A DNA stretch of 64,000 bases from Butyrivibrio sp. INlla14 (GCF_900102515.1 NZ_FMVS01000008.1:62001-126000), one strand, 5' to 3'. Numbered from the stretch's first letter, positions 32,632 through 42,804 are shown. The notes: generated by a model from the sequence alone, not told the origin. Numbers and translations: made by a program.

Positions 32632-35052
32632 ATGTTAGTACCTTTAAGTTGGCTAAAAGATTTTGTTGATATAGATATTGAACCCAAGGAGCTTGAGAAA
32701 AAGCTTTTCGATTGCGGTTTTGAAGTTGAAGAGTGCTGGGAAGTTGGTAAAGACATTTCCAAGGTTGTAGTAGGAGAAGTATTAACCTGTGAGCCTATTC
32801 CTGATACTCATCTTCATGTTTGCACTGTAAACGCAGGCGAACACGGAACTTTCCAGGTTTGCTGCGGTGCAGATAATGTTCAGGCTGGCGGCAAGTACCC
32901 TCTGGCACTTGACGGAGCTACAGTCATTGAGACTGCCAAGGATCATGTGACAGTTGTTGGCGTTGCTACTATCAAAAAGGGCAAGCTTCGCGGCTATGAT
33001 TCAGAAGGTATGCTCTGTTCTGGTGTTGAACTTGGAGTATCCGAGGATATGTATCCAGGCGCTGGTTACAACGGACTTCTTGTTTTCCCTGCAGATACAG
33101 AGGTTGGTATCGATGTAAAGCCTATCCTTGGCCTTGATGACTGGATCTTTGATGTTTCTATAACAGCAAACAGACCAGATTGTCAGAGCATTTACGGTCT
33201 TGCAAGAGAAGTTGCAGCAGCTCTTGATAAGCCATTAAAAGAGATTGATCTTAGCTACACTGAGACTGATGTTGAGAATGAAGGCTTTAGCGTTTCTGTT
33301 GAAGACCCAGATCTTTGCCCAAGATACATTGGCCACTATGTATATGATGTAAAGCTTTCAGAGAGCCCTCTCTGGATGAAGAGAAGACTTGCTATGGTAG
33401 GCAACAACTCTATCAACAACATTGTAGATATCACTAACTACATCATGAGAGAGCTTGGACAGCCTATGCACGCTTTTGATGGCAATTTCCTTGAGGATAA
33501 CAGGATTGTTGTAAGACGTGCCAAGGCAGGAGAGAAGATTGTAACTCTTGATGAGAATGAGTTTGAGCTTACTACAGATAACCTTGTTATCTGCGATGGC
33601 AAGAAGCCTGTAGCTCTTGCTGGTATCATGGGCGGTCTTAATTCCGAAATCCGTGATACAACAACTACAGTTACTTTTGAAGCAGCTAAATTCATGCGTG
33701 ACAACATCCGTAAGAGCTCTAGAGCACTTGGACAGTCATCTGATTCATCAGCAGCTTTTGCCAAGGGTGTTTATGAATACACAACAGTTATCGCTATGAA
33801 GAGAGCTCTTCACCTTATTGAACAGCTTGGCGCTGGTAAGGTTTCAAAGACTCACGTTGATATCAATACAGGAAACAGCCTTGAAAAGAAGGAAATGAAG
33901 GCTTCTATTAAGAAGGTAAATGGTGTACTTGGTATAGAGGTTCCTGAGGATGAGATAAAGAGAATCCTTACAAACCTTAATTTTGAACCAGTTATAAATG
34001 GTGATGAGCTTACTATCAAGATTCCTGCATATCGTGAGGATATGGAAGATTATCCTGATATCGCAGAGGAACTTATCCGTATGTATGGTTATGACCATGT
34101 TAAGCCTACATTCCTAAAGAATGCTGGCGTAACAATGGGCGGCAGAAATCTTCGCCAGAAGACAGAGCTTAAACTTAAGAGAGCTCTTTGCGCTCAGGGC
34201 GCATATGAGTGTATGCACTACTCATTCTTCTCACCTAGTGACCTTGATCTTTTGAGATTTTCTGAGGATGCCAGTGAGAGAACTGCAATAAGGATCCTTA
34301 ACCCTATCAACGAGGACCTTTCTCTTATGAGAACTACACTTGCAGCTCAGATGATCCATGCAATTGCAAGAAACCAGAAGAAGGGAACTCTAGAGGGAAG
34401 ATTATTTGAACTTGGAAACAGATTTATTCCAAAGTCTCTTCCACTCACAGATTATCCTGATGAGAAGGCTACTCTTTGCATTGGTATCTTTGGAGAAGGT
34501 GAGGATATCTTTACACTTAAGGGCCTTGCCCAGAACGTAGCAGATGCTCTTCACGTAAGCTTTAAGTATGAACCTGCAACCAAGACATTCCTTCATCCTT
34601 ATAGAGCAGCCAAGATCACATGTGAGGGCGAAGAAGTCGGATATCTTGGACAGATCACTTACGAGATCCAGGATGATACAGATATGAGAATTCCTGCATA
34701 TATCTGCGAGATCGATCTTTCTGTACTTGAGAAGTGGTATGGCAAGACACCTACATTCAAGCCACTTTCAAAGTTTGCTACAGTTAAGCGTGACCTTGCT
34801 CTTATCATGGAAAAGACTGTTACCTGCGGGGAAGTTGAGGATGCTATCTATGGCTCCTGTAAGTATGTAACAGATGTTAAGCTCTTTGATGTATATGAGG
34901 GACTTCCAATTCCTCCAACCAAGAAGAGTATGGCATTTACAATCACCTTCACTCCTAAGGATGAAGAGCTTTCTGACGATGCAATAAATGGATATGTAGA
35001 TAAGATGCTCAGAAAGCTGTCATTTACTATGGGCATTGAGATCAGATCATAA
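32632..35052 (+). CDS. pheT: phenylalanyl-tRNA synthetase beta subunit
   Basis: An 806-residue subunit of usual length. Domains in order: N-terminal and tRNA-binding OB domain (about 40-155; VVVGEVLTCEPIPDTHLHVC), B3/B4 editing domain (about 210-390; NNIVDITNYIMRELGQPMHA), B5 (about 410-480; IPAYREDMEDYPDIAEELIR), catalytic-like core (about 485-680; FSPSDLDLLRF, LNPINEDLSLMRTTL) and the C-terminal FDX-ACB domain (about 710-806; FATVKRDLALIMEKTV). Start: GGGAGGAAG before ATG 32632, 17 bp after pheS, so translationally close. Confidence 0.97.
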   Translation: MLVPLSWLKDFVDIDIEPKELEKKLFDCGFEVEECWEVGKDISKVVVGEVLTCEPIPDTHLHVCTVNAGEHGTFQVCCGADNVQAGGKYPLALDGATVIETAKDHVTVVGVATIKKGKLRGYDSEGMLCSGVELGVSEDMYPGAGYNGLLVFPADTEVGIDVKPILGLDDWIFDVSITANRPDCQSIYGLAREVAAALDKPLKEIDLSYTETDVENEGFSVSVEDPDLCPRYIGHYVYDVKLSESPLWMKRRLAMVGNNSINNIVDITNYIMRELGQPMHAFDGNFLEDNRIVVRRAKAGEKIVTLDENEFELTTDNLVICDGKKPVALAGIMGGLNSEIRDTTTTVTFEAAKFMRDNIRKSSRALGQSSDSSAAFAKGVYEYTTVIAMKRALHLIEQLGAGKVSKTHVDINTGNSLEKKEMKASIKKVNGVLGIEVPEDEIKRILTNLNFEPVINGDELTIKIPAYREDMEDYPDIAEELIRMYGYDHVKPTFLKNAGVTMGGRNLRQKTELKLKRALCAQGAYECMHYSFFSPSDLDLLRFSEDASERTAIRILNPINEDLSLMRTTLAAQMIHAIARNQKKGTLEGRLFELGNRFIPKSLPLTDYPDEKATLCIGIFGEGEDIFTLKGLAQNVADALHVSFKYEPATKTFLHPYRAAKITCEGEEVGYLGQITYEIQDDTDMRIPAYICEIDLSVLEKWYGKTPTFKPLSKFATVKRDLALIMEKTVTCGEVEDAIYGSCKYVTDVKLFDVYEGLPIPPTKKSMAFTITFTPKDEELSDDAINGYVDKMLRKLSFTMGIEIRS

Positions 35053-35164
35053 TTATCAAAACTTTATAAAATAAATTGCACGCAATTGATTATTATTAAT
35101 ATAGGTGCTATAATAGCCATTACTTTAGTTAGTAATGGCTATCTTATGGAAAGGAGCTTTATAT

Positions 35165-36664
35165 ATGAACAGAAAAAATATTTGGACTACTTACAATGCT
35201 ACTCAGCTTAAGGCTGTTGATAAGTTTGCTGATGAGTACAAGAACTTCCTTGACAACTCCAAGACAGAGCGTGAGGCTATCGACACGATCGTCAATGAAA
35301 TCGAGGCAGCAGGCTACAAAGAGCTCAATACTCTTATTGGTGGTAAGACCAAGCTTAAAAAGGGCGACAAGGTTTACAGCGTTTGGATGAACAAGTCAAT
35401 CGTTATGTTCCAGCTTGGTTCAGAGCCACTTGAGCAGGGACTTAATATCCTGGGCGCTCACATCGATTCTCCTAGAATCGATGTTAAGCAGAACCCACTT
35501 TACGAGGATGGCGGTTTTGCTTACCTTGATACACACTACTATGGTGGTATCAAGAAGTACCAGTTCGTTGCAATGCCACTTGCAATCCACGGTGTATTCT
35601 GCAAGAAGGATGGCACTACAGTTCAGCTTAATGTTGGTGAAGATGAGGATGATCCAGTATTCTTCATTTCTGATCTTCTAATTCACCTTGCAGCTGACCA
35701 GATGTCCAAGACTGCAGCCAAGGCTGTAGAGGGTGAAGCCCTTGATCTTATCATTGGCCACAGACCATTTGTTGTTGAGAGCAAGGAGAAAGAGAAGGCT
35801 GAGAAGGCAGATCCTAAGCTTACAGCTGGTCAGAAGTATGCTCTCAAGGCTGAGAAGGAAGAGAAGGCTGAGAGTGGTAAGGTTTCAGGCGCAGTTCGCC
35901 GCGGAATCCTTGCACTTTTAAATGACCTTTATGGAATAGAGGAAGAAGATTTCATCTCTGCTGAGCTTGAGATTGTTCCAGCTGGCAAGTCAAGAGATGC
36001 TGGATTTGACAGATCAATGATCATGGGCTATGGCCATGACGACAGGGTTTGTGCATATCCTTCAATGCGTGCCCTTCTTGAGGCCAAGAACCTTAAGAGA
36101 ACAGGCTGCTGCATCCTTGTTGACAAGGAAGAAATCGGTAGCGTAGGTGCTACAGGTATGCAGAGTAAGTTCTTTGAGAAGGCTGTTGCAGAGCTTATGA
36201 ACCTCACTAAGGAAGGTTACAATGATCTTCTCCTTAAGAGATGTCTTGCTAACTCATGCATGCTTTCATCAGATGTAAGTGCCGGCTTTGATCCTACATA
36301 TGCATCAGCATTTGAGAAGAAGAACGCAGCATTCCTCGGTGAAGGTCTTGTATTTAACAAGTTCACAGGTTCAAGAGGAAAGTCAGGTTCTAACGATGCT
36401 AATGCTGAGTACATCGCTGAGATCAGACGTGCCTTTGAGAAGGATGGAATCGTATTCCAGACAGCAGAACTTGGTAAGGTAGATGTTGGTGGCGGCGGAA
36501 CAATCGCTTATATCCTTGCTCTTTACGGAATGAACGTTATCGACTCTGGCGTTGCAGTTCTTAACATGCATGCACCATGGGAAGTAATTGACAAGGCTGA
36601 CCTTTTTGAAGCTAAGAGAGGATATGTATCATTCCTCCAGAACGTTGACTTCCGCAATGAATAA
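35165..36664 (+). CDS. M18 family aminopeptidase
   Basis: A 499-residue zinc aminopeptidase preferring acidic or neutral N-terminal residues. Metal-site motifs: LGAHIDSPRIDV (His-x-Asp), the bridging VDKEEIGSVGATGMQS with the catalytic and metal Glu, SSDVSAGFDP, and the late NMHAPWEV His. A Lys/Glu-rich insertion lies at about 200-240. Start: AAAGGAG before ATG 35165; an upstream in-frame ATG has no ribosome site. Follows pheT by 110 bp and ends at a strong terminator. Confidence 0.93.
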   Translation: MNRKNIWTTYNATQLKAVDKFADEYKNFLDNSKTEREAIDTIVNEIEAAGYKELNTLIGGKTKLKKGDKVYSVWMNKSIVMFQLGSEPLEQGLNILGAHIDSPRIDVKQNPLYEDGGFAYLDTHYYGGIKKYQFVAMPLAIHGVFCKKDGTTVQLNVGEDEDDPVFFISDLLIHLAADQMSKTAAKAVEGEALDLIIGHRPFVVESKEKEKAEKADPKLTAGQKYALKAEKEEKAESGKVSGAVRRGILALLNDLYGIEEEDFISAELEIVPAGKSRDAGFDRSMIMGYGHDDRVCAYPSMRALLEAKNLKRTGCCILVDKEEIGSVGATGMQSKFFEKAVAELMNLTKEGYNDLLLKRCLANSCMLSSDVSAGFDPTYASAFEKKNAAFLGEGLVFNKFTGSRGKSGSNDANAEYIAEIRRAFEKDGIVFQTAELGKVDVGGGGTIAYILALYGMNVIDSGVAVLNMHAPWEVIDKADLFEAKRGYVSFLQNVDFRNE

Positions 36665-36686
36665 TAAGTAATAAGTAATAAGTAAT
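36662..36686 (+). repeat. TAATAAG heptamer tandem repeat at the stop codon
   Basis: TAATAAG occurs three times in tandem plus TAAT, beginning with the M18 stop codon. It places stop codons in several frames. Confidence 0.8.
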
Positions 36687-36707
36687 TGCAGTTTTCTGCT
36701 ATTTTTA

Positions 36708-36749
36708 GCCTGCCTTTGTGAGCTAATCCCCACAAAGGCAGGCTTTTTT
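36708..36749 (+). terminator. strong terminator after the M18 gene
   Basis: GCCTGCCTTTGTG (36708-36720) and CACAAAGGCAGGC (36731-36743), a perfect 13-bp stem, followed by six T. Confidence 0.95.
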
Positions 36750-36752
36750 CTT

Positions 36753-37254
36753 GAACAAGATTGGCAAGCTTGTTCAGCTGAATTTACAGCTATTTTTTTA
36801 TTTTTTAAAAACTGGACACGTTAAAAAATTGTCAATACATCTGGTATCTGGTTTCTGTTGAAAAGGATGTAACAAAAAGCTTGAGTCTTCAATATTACAC
36901 TTGTTTATCCAAGTACTCTTACATCTTTTTTCTCAAGATTGCAAAGAAAGTTGTTGCTTAAGGAACAAAATGCCTTGATAGTTTTACATTAACGGACTAT
37001 TGCTACAACTTTTTTGCTAAAAGGAAAATAAAAGATGTACTGAAAAAATTTGCGCTCATCCCATTTATCAAAAATAAATATATAGATGTAAAATCCGAAA
37101 TAAATCCGAGATAAATTCAAAATGGGTCAGATTATTCAGGCTGCCCAGGGAACCCTGTAAAATTGGCATAAGACAAAAATATTTTTTTAAATTTGGGGAT
37201 ACACATGGTATCATAGTAAAGTATGTAAAAGCACTAAAAATGGGGATTTTTGAT
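36753..37254. other. gene-free gap with two small hairpins
   Basis: GAACAAG/CTTGTTC (36753-36759/36769-36775) is followed by AGCTG-AATTTA-CAGCT with a long T-rich tail (36776-36806), which could be a second terminator. The remaining AT-rich sequence up to the esterase start shows no gene, repeat or confident promoter. Confidence 0.5.
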
Positions 37255-38253
37255 ATGAAGAAAAAAAGTATATGTGTGCTTATGGCCTTTCTGATCACGG
37301 CGTTAAGCGCTTGCGGCGCAAGTACACAAGGGGAGAGTGAAATGGTAACAAGTAGTAGTGAAGATTTAAGTTCTTTTGCCACAGGAATTAAGACAGAAGA
37401 AGAGGAAGGCGCTGAGGCTACAGCCTTTGTTCTTGATGATGAAATAAAGGAGCGATGTCCCGTAATATTTGAAGCTACGAGGGGCAACGTTTCATATGGC
37501 GAGTTTACGCATGGAACCTATTATTCTGATACCTGCAAAATGGAAAGAGGCTACAGCATCCTCTTGCCTGCAGACTATAGTAAGGACAAGAAATATCCAG
37601 TCCTTTATCTTTTACATGGAATATTTGGTGATGAATATTCTTTTTCTCAGGACAAATCCAATAAGATAAGAGAAATAGTAGGAAATATGGCTTATGACGG
37701 ATATATCGATGAGACTATCGTTGTGTGCCCTAATATGTATGCCACATCAGATCCAGACCAGAAGCCTGGCTTTGACAGCAAAAGCGTACTTCCTTACGAC
37801 AATTTTATAAATGATCTTGTAAATGACCTTATGCCTCATATTGAAAGCGAATATTCAGTTCTTACAGGAAGAGAGAATACCTATCTTGCTGGATTTTCCA
37901 TGGGCGGAAGAGAGACAATTTATATAACCCTTCAAAGGCCGGAGCTTTTTGGATATGTCTGCGCCATTTCTCCAGCTCCCGGAATCGTACCTACTCAGGA
38001 TAAATTCATGACCCATGAAGGCCAGATTCAGGAAGATGAAATGAAGTTTGCAGAGGGTGCTATAGAACCGAATGTATTTATTGTCTGCTGCGGCACCAGG
38101 GATTCAGTCGTAGGCACCTATCCCAAGCAGTATCATGAGCTTCTTGATGCAAACGGCGCTGATCACATTTGGTATGAGATTACTGGAGCTGATCATGATA
38201 ACAATGCGATCAAGAGCGGACTCTTTAACCTGCTTAATCAGATAAGTTTTTGA
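37255..38253 (+). CDS. lipoprotein alpha/beta-hydrolase esterase
   Basis: A 332-residue secreted lipoprotein. Signal MKKKSICVLMAFLITALSAC has a clear LSAC lipobox with Cys20. After a Ser/Glu-rich spacer (about 22-60) comes an esterase-D/feruloyl-esterase-like alpha/beta-hydrolase: YSILLPADYS, YPVLYLLHGIFGDE (oxyanion region), the nucleophile Ser in GFSMGGRE and the C-terminal His in GADHDNN. Such lipoprotein esterases often remove acetyl or feruloyl groups from xylan, which would fit the nearby GH115. Start: the weak GGGGA is eight bases before ATG 37255. Confidence 0.88.
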   Translation: MKKKSICVLMAFLITALSACGASTQGESEMVTSSSEDLSSFATGIKTEEEEGAEATAFVLDDEIKERCPVIFEATRGNVSYGEFTHGTYYSDTCKMERGYSILLPADYSKDKKYPVLYLLHGIFGDEYSFSQDKSNKIREIVGNMAYDGYIDETIVVCPNMYATSDPDQKPGFDSKSVLPYDNFINDLVNDLMPHIESEYSVLTGRENTYLAGFSMGGRETIYITLQRPELFGYVCAISPAPGIVPTQDKFMTHEGQIQEDEMKFAEGAIEPNVFIVCCGTRDSVVGTYPKQYHELLDANGADHIWYEITGADHDNNAIKSGLFNLLNQISF

Positions 38254-38297
38254 TTTCTAAGCTCTATTCCAATTAACCGTAGTTTTCGCTAAAAGTG

Positions 38298-38630
38298 TTA
38301 AACGCTCATGCTATTGGAAAATGCAGCAAATGAGAATATGATCCAGAGTATACTGAAGATCAATTCAATGATCTGAAATACATAGAATTTTTTAGGTGCA
38401 AAAATGTTTTGTGATGATTGCTTATGAAGATGTACTAATCCGCATAAATTCACAGTTAATGAAATGATTCCGCCCAGCATAAAAATAAAAATAGCAATTA
38501 AAAATCCAAAAAAATACAGACTACTATCTACATTTTGTATTCCATACCCAATAAATGCGCAAAGAAGAGATATTAGTTGTATTCCAATTAAGAAAAATGG
38601 AAATAAAAGGTAAAAAATAGATTTTTTCAT
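38298..38630 (-). CDS. small membrane protein
   Basis: A 110-residue protein with three hydrophobic segments (about 3-28, 37-62 and 80-105) and a short His/Lys loop between the last two. I do not recognise the family. Start: GAGG eight bases before the ATG at 38630; an in-frame ATG 14 codons upstream has no ribosome site. No linked gene on this strand within 150 bp. Confidence 0.6.
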   Translation of the reverse strand: MKKSIFYLLFPFFLIGIQLISLLCAFIGYGIQNVDSSLYFFGFLIAIFIFMLGGIISLTVNLCGLVHLHKQSSQNIFAPKKFYVFQIIELIFSILWIIFSFAAFSNSMSV

Positions 38631-38795
38631 TTGGGATGCCTCTATCAAAAAGTGATTAATTCTAGAGAACATTATATTAGCGGCTTAGAAGGAAATAAAG
38701 TCAAAAAAAAAGAAAAATAATTTGTTTTTTTTCTTTTATTTTTTTGGATGTAGCTTTTGGCATAAGGAATTACGAGTGTCTAAAAGCTCATGGAT

Positions 38796-39146
38796 TTAGT
38801 GAAATCCATGAGCTTTTAATACTTCTGCAGCTATATTGGCGAAGTCTTCATTGGCACCCCAGCTCATCAATAATCTTCCGGCACCGCCACCAAGGCCAGA
38901 TACCGTAGCCACTTGCTTGTCACCAACATGAATACATTGGATAACAACTGAGGCGCAGCTCTTAATTCTATAATAGTATTTTTCAAAACCAAGAAGCAGA
39001 ACTTCTGCTTCTCCCACGTGTTCTATGTTGTAGACAACAACTTCCGCATCAGGGCTTTCTTTGCGCATGTCATCCATTATCTTTTGCGATAAATCCAGCA
39101 TTGTATCTGAAGACTGTCTTTTTAAGTATATTGTTTTACTATCCAT
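38796..39146 (-). CDS. small soluble protein, DUF6054-like
   Basis: A 116-residue protein. The layout DLSQKIMDDM..., LLLGFEKYYYRIKSCASVVI, VATVSGLGGGAGRLLMSWGANED with a terminal alpha helix resembles the DUF6054 family as I remember it. Function unknown. Start: MDSKTIYLK at 39146 is preferred over the longer frame, though the ribosome site AAGGAA is 13 bases away. Convergent to nothing, divergent from GH115. Confidence 0.6.
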   Translation of the reverse strand: MDSKTIYLKRQSSDTMLDLSQKIMDDMRKESPDAEVVVYNIEHVGEAEVLLLGFEKYYYRIKSCASVVIQCIHVGDKQVATVSGLGGGAGRLLMSWGANEDFANIAAEVLKAHGFH

Positions 39147-39359
39147 TTTTGTTAATTCATTCCTTCCTGCTTGAGGTAAGCAAGAATAATTATAGCAAAA
39201 TGCCAAGCAGGATAAATCGTAACATAAGAGAAAAAAAAGAAATACAATAACCTAAATGGGAAGATTTAAGCAAGCATTAAGTAGATAAATGCGCAGACTT
39301 TGAAGTATCCTTATAATGATCCATGTTTTTCAATAATGAAGTATAGGGGAGTTGTGGAC

Positions 39360-42300
39360 ATGATAAGGATATTTGACGGACGCGCAATGGCAGAACTTGT
39401 CATTGAAGAGAGCGCATTTGAGGGAGTTAAGGAAATTGGTAATACTATAGCTGAGGATCTGTGTATGGTTACAGGCCTTGCGCCCAGAATTATAGGGACA
39501 GTAAGCGAGGTTTCTGGAAATACGGCTGTTTTCATAGGTACTGTTGGAAAGAGCCAGTATCTTGATGAACTGGAGCAGAGAGGCCTGATTGACTTATCTT
39601 TACTTAGAGGTAAAAGAGAAGTCTTCATGATTAAGATAATTGATCTGCCTGCTACGGCAATGGCAAATAGCGCAGCAATGCAGCTTCTTGTAATTGCCGG
39701 AAGTGACAAGAGAGGCACAATCTATGGAATGTTCCAGCTATCAGAGCTGTGCGGAGTTTCTCCTCTTGTTTATTTTGGCGACGCAATTCCAGAAAAGAAG
39801 CAATTTCTTGATGTAGAGATAGTTGGCCAGCCAGCTTATAATGGCACAGGTGCTGTAGCAAGCACATCAAGCAGCGCATACAGTAATATGTATGTCTCCA
39901 AGGAGCCTTCTGTTTACTATAGAGGCTTCTTTATAAATGATGAGTGGCCAGCCTTTGGAAACTGGGCAACAGAGAAGTTTGGCGGCGTTAATGCCAAGTG
40001 CTACAGGAAAATATTTGAACTACTCCTGCGACTTAAGGGCAACTACATGTGGCCTGCCATGTGGAATTCAAACTTTTCTGAGGATGGTCCTGGCATAGAA
40101 AATGCAAGGCTTGCCGATACTCTTGGCGTTATTATGGGAACCTCCCACCACGAGCCGCTTTTCAGAGCCGGCAACGAGTGGCAGCAGCAGTACAAGGAGT
40201 ACGGGAATGACAATTCCTGGAGCTTTTTATCAAATGCTGATGCTATAACAAGATTTTGGGAAAATGGTGTTAAGAGAAATAAGGATTTTGAGAGCGTTAT
40301 AACTATTGGTATGCGTGGAGAAGCAGATTCCAAGCTTCTTCCAGAAGATGCAACCATGAAGGATAACATAGAGGTCGTAAAAAAGGCAATTCTTGCTCAG
40401 GATAAGATTCTTTTTGACCAGTTCAAGGACGGAAACAATATTTATACTAAGGCAGCAGAGACTGAAGCTGACTACGCGGAAGTATTAAAAAATGTTCCCA
40501 GGATGCTTGCAATCTACAAGGAAGTAGAGGATTACTACTACGGAGATGAGACCTGTCAGGGCCTCAAGGACTGGGATGAACTCAAGGATACTATTTTCCT
40601 CCTAAGTGATGACAACCATGGAAACTTAAGGAACCTTCCTACAGAAAAAGAGAGGCAGCACCCAGGTGGATACGGAATGTACTACCACTTCGACTACCAC
40701 GGAGCACCTATAAGCTATGAGTGGACTAACTGCAACCGCCTTACCAAGACCTGGGAGCAGATGACAACGGCCTATGAGGCGGGCGTTCGCAAGATGTGGA
40801 TCGTCAATGTCGGCGATCTTAAAGAGATGGAGTATCCACTTAGCTTTTTCATGGATCTTGCCTACGACTATGAGACCTGGGGCTCCAACGGCTTTAACAA
40901 GATAGATAACTATGTCTACCTCTGGATAAACAAGCAGTTTGGAAATAGACTAAGCGATTCCCAGAAAAAGGATATGTTCAAGGTTCTTGAAGGCTATACA
41001 AGATACAACGCCCTTAGAACTCCGGAAACAATGAACGAGACAATTTATAACCCGGTTCATTTCAGAGAAAGCGAGAGAGTTCTTTTTGAGGTAAAAGATA
41101 TCCTGGCTACAGCAGGAAGACTCAAAGCTGAGCTGACGGGTGAAGCGCTTCTTACCTACGAGAGCATGGTTTACTATGCTGCCACAGCTTCTCTTAATTT
41201 GATTGTTGCCTGGATCCTTACTGGTTTTAACCATGCCCTGGCAAAGAGAGGCTCAGTATATGCAAACAGCTATTTAAATGAGATAGAGGGCAGGATATTC
41301 CTTGATAAGCAGCTGGTAAAAGAGTTCCACCAGATAGCAGATGGTAAGTGGAACCATTGCCTTAGCTCAGCCCACACAGGTTTTAGGACCTGGGATGACA
41401 GAGAGTGGTTCTATCCAGCTCCGGTTAAGGTATCACCTATTTCAGGAGCCAAGGCTATTGTAAGCTTTAGAGGCTATGACAGATACCATCTCGGTGCCCA
41501 TTGGCAGGATATGGCGCCTATTGTGTGCGATGATTTCCTTAATCCTGATACTAAGGGAGTATTTCTTGATATAGATACCAAGGGCGATGTCTCTTTTGAC
41601 TATGAGATCATTCCTGAAGATAAAGCCCTTAAGTTTAGTAACTTAAGGGGCAGAGTAGAGGCAGGAAGAAGCGTCGTTTCTATCATGAGAAATGCAGTTA
41701 GTCCCGCGGTCTTCGAGTCCAAGGGAAGAGTCAAGATCTCTTTTGACAACGGACAGGAAACCCACGTGGACTATGTGTGCCTCCTGCCAGCGACTTCGGA
41801 AAATGCAGAGGACAGCACAGGCAAGAGGCTGGGCAGAGTTGGAGGACATTATAATTACTGCTGCATTAGTGCCAGTGACTTTGCAGATAAAAAAGATTCA
41901 GAGGAAGGCTCCTTTGAAGTTGTGGAGCACCTTGGAAGAGAAGGCTCAGCTATAAAGGCATTTCCTCCTATGAAGACCTTTGAAGATTTCCAGAAAGCTC
42001 CAAGCGTTGCATATGCTTTTGATGTGGAGGAAGAGGGAGAGTATGACGTTGTCTTTTACCTTCTTACAAGAAACCCATATCACAAGGGCGGAAGACTGAG
42101 CTTTTATCTGGGAGTTTCAGATGACGCGCCACAGCTTGTTCATGCCGTATCAGATCACTACTACACAGAATGGCAGGATGAGGACTGGGCTCAGGGAGTA
42201 TTACGAGGCGGAAGATGTATCTGCCAGAGAGTAAGCCTTAAAAAGGGCTGCAATGAGCTTAGAATTTATGCCAAAGACCCAGGTGTGATCATAGAAAAGC

Positions 42301-42365
42301 TTGTGGTCAAGAAAAAAGATTATCAGCTTCCTGAGAGCTACCTTGGCCCACAGGCAAATTATTAA
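39360..42365 (+). CDS. glycoside hydrolase family 115 alpha-glucuronidase
   Basis: A 1001-residue enzyme of the family that removes (4-O-methyl)glucuronic acid from xylan, including internal side chains. Recognised by the N-terminal AAMQLLVIAGSDKRGTIYGM, the core FFINDEWPAFGNWATEKFGG, LLLRLKGNYMWPAMWNSNFS, MGTSHHEPLFR, TIGMRGEADSK and YHFDYHGAPISYEWTNCNRL, and a C-terminal beta domain with galactose-binding-like strands (about 850-1000). No signal peptide, so it would act on imported oligosaccharides. Start: GGGGAG twelve bases before ATG 39360. It stands without transporter or regulator next to it. Confidence 0.95.
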   Translation: MIRIFDGRAMAELVIEESAFEGVKEIGNTIAEDLCMVTGLAPRIIGTVSEVSGNTAVFIGTVGKSQYLDELEQRGLIDLSLLRGKREVFMIKIIDLPATAMANSAAMQLLVIAGSDKRGTIYGMFQLSELCGVSPLVYFGDAIPEKKQFLDVEIVGQPAYNGTGAVASTSSSAYSNMYVSKEPSVYYRGFFINDEWPAFGNWATEKFGGVNAKCYRKIFELLLRLKGNYMWPAMWNSNFSEDGPGIENARLADTLGVIMGTSHHEPLFRAGNEWQQQYKEYGNDNSWSFLSNADAITRFWENGVKRNKDFESVITIGMRGEADSKLLPEDATMKDNIEVVKKAILAQDKILFDQFKDGNNIYTKAAETEADYAEVLKNVPRMLAIYKEVEDYYYGDETCQGLKDWDELKDTIFLLSDDNHGNLRNLPTEKERQHPGGYGMYYHFDYHGAPISYEWTNCNRLTKTWEQMTTAYEAGVRKMWIVNVGDLKEMEYPLSFFMDLAYDYETWGSNGFNKIDNYVYLWINKQFGNRLSDSQKKDMFKVLEGYTRYNALRTPETMNETIYNPVHFRESERVLFEVKDILATAGRLKAELTGEALLTYESMVYYAATASLNLIVAWILTGFNHALAKRGSVYANSYLNEIEGRIFLDKQLVKEFHQIADGKWNHCLSSAHTGFRTWDDREWFYPAPVKVSPISGAKAIVSFRGYDRYHLGAHWQDMAPIVCDDFLNPDTKGVFLDIDTKGDVSFDYEIIPEDKALKFSNLRGRVEAGRSVVSIMRNAVSPAVFESKGRVKISFDNGQETHVDYVCLLPATSENAEDSTGKRLGRVGGHYNYCCISASDFADKKDSEEGSFEVVEHLGREGSAIKAFPPMKTFEDFQKAPSVAYAFDVEEEGEYDVVFYLLTRNPYHKGGRLSFYLGVSDDAPQLVHAVSDHYYTEWQDEDWAQGVLRGGRCICQRVSLKKGCNELRIYAKDPGVIIEKLVVKKKDYQLPESYLGPQANY

Positions 42366-42509
42366 AGCATTATTAAATATAGGGAAAAACACTCATATAT
42401 GCTCATATTTGAGTTATAATTTGTTTATGTTAAGACGAATTACCGTTTATGGATTCTAACAGTATTTGAAGCTTGGCAGGCTTAATTGTATGAGAAAGGT
42501 GGTGCATAT

Positions 42510-42701
42510 ATGAGTAGAGTTTCAGAGGTTACAGCCCTTCAGCAGCAGAGAGTAAAAGAGATGCAGGAACGTATGAAGAATCATGATCTTTCTGATGACA
42601 AGGTTAATCAGCTCATGATCCAGAATATGACCCAGACCCTTAATGACATCTCTGCTACCCTGGCAATTATTTCTGATAAATATACTGAAAGGAAGTTATA
42701 A
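42510..42701 (+). CDS. small helical protein of unknown function
   Basis: A 63-residue soluble protein, almost entirely helical and charged (VTALQQQRVKEMQERMKNHD, then LMIQNMTQTLNDISATLAII). Could form a coiled coil. Not recognised. Start: AAAGGTGG before ATG 42510. A long hairpin with T-run follows immediately, so it is likely a separate transcript. Confidence 0.65.
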   Translation: MSRVSEVTALQQQRVKEMQERMKNHDLSDDKVNQLMIQNMTQTLNDISATLAIISDKYTERKL

Positions 42702-42728
42702 TTTTCCCTCAACTTGCTTTAAAACTAT

Positions 42729-42790
42729 TAAACTGTTATACTCTTCTTCGCGAAAAAAAATCGTGGAATAGAGTGTAACAGTTTATTTTT
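42729..42790 (+). terminator. long terminator hairpin before queA
   Basis: AAACTGTTATACTCT (42729-42743) pairs with AGAGTGTAACAGTTT (42769-42783) with one wobble, followed by ATTTTTT. The 25-base loop holds TTCGCG and an A-run. It ends only 14 bp before queA. Confidence 0.8.
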
Positions 42791-42804
42791 TAAGGACAAA
42801 GAAA

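Noticed and set aside
37068..37487. 139-codon minus-strand frame upstream of and into the esterase gene
   Set aside because: It overlaps the well-supported esterase N-terminus on the opposite strand and has no family features.
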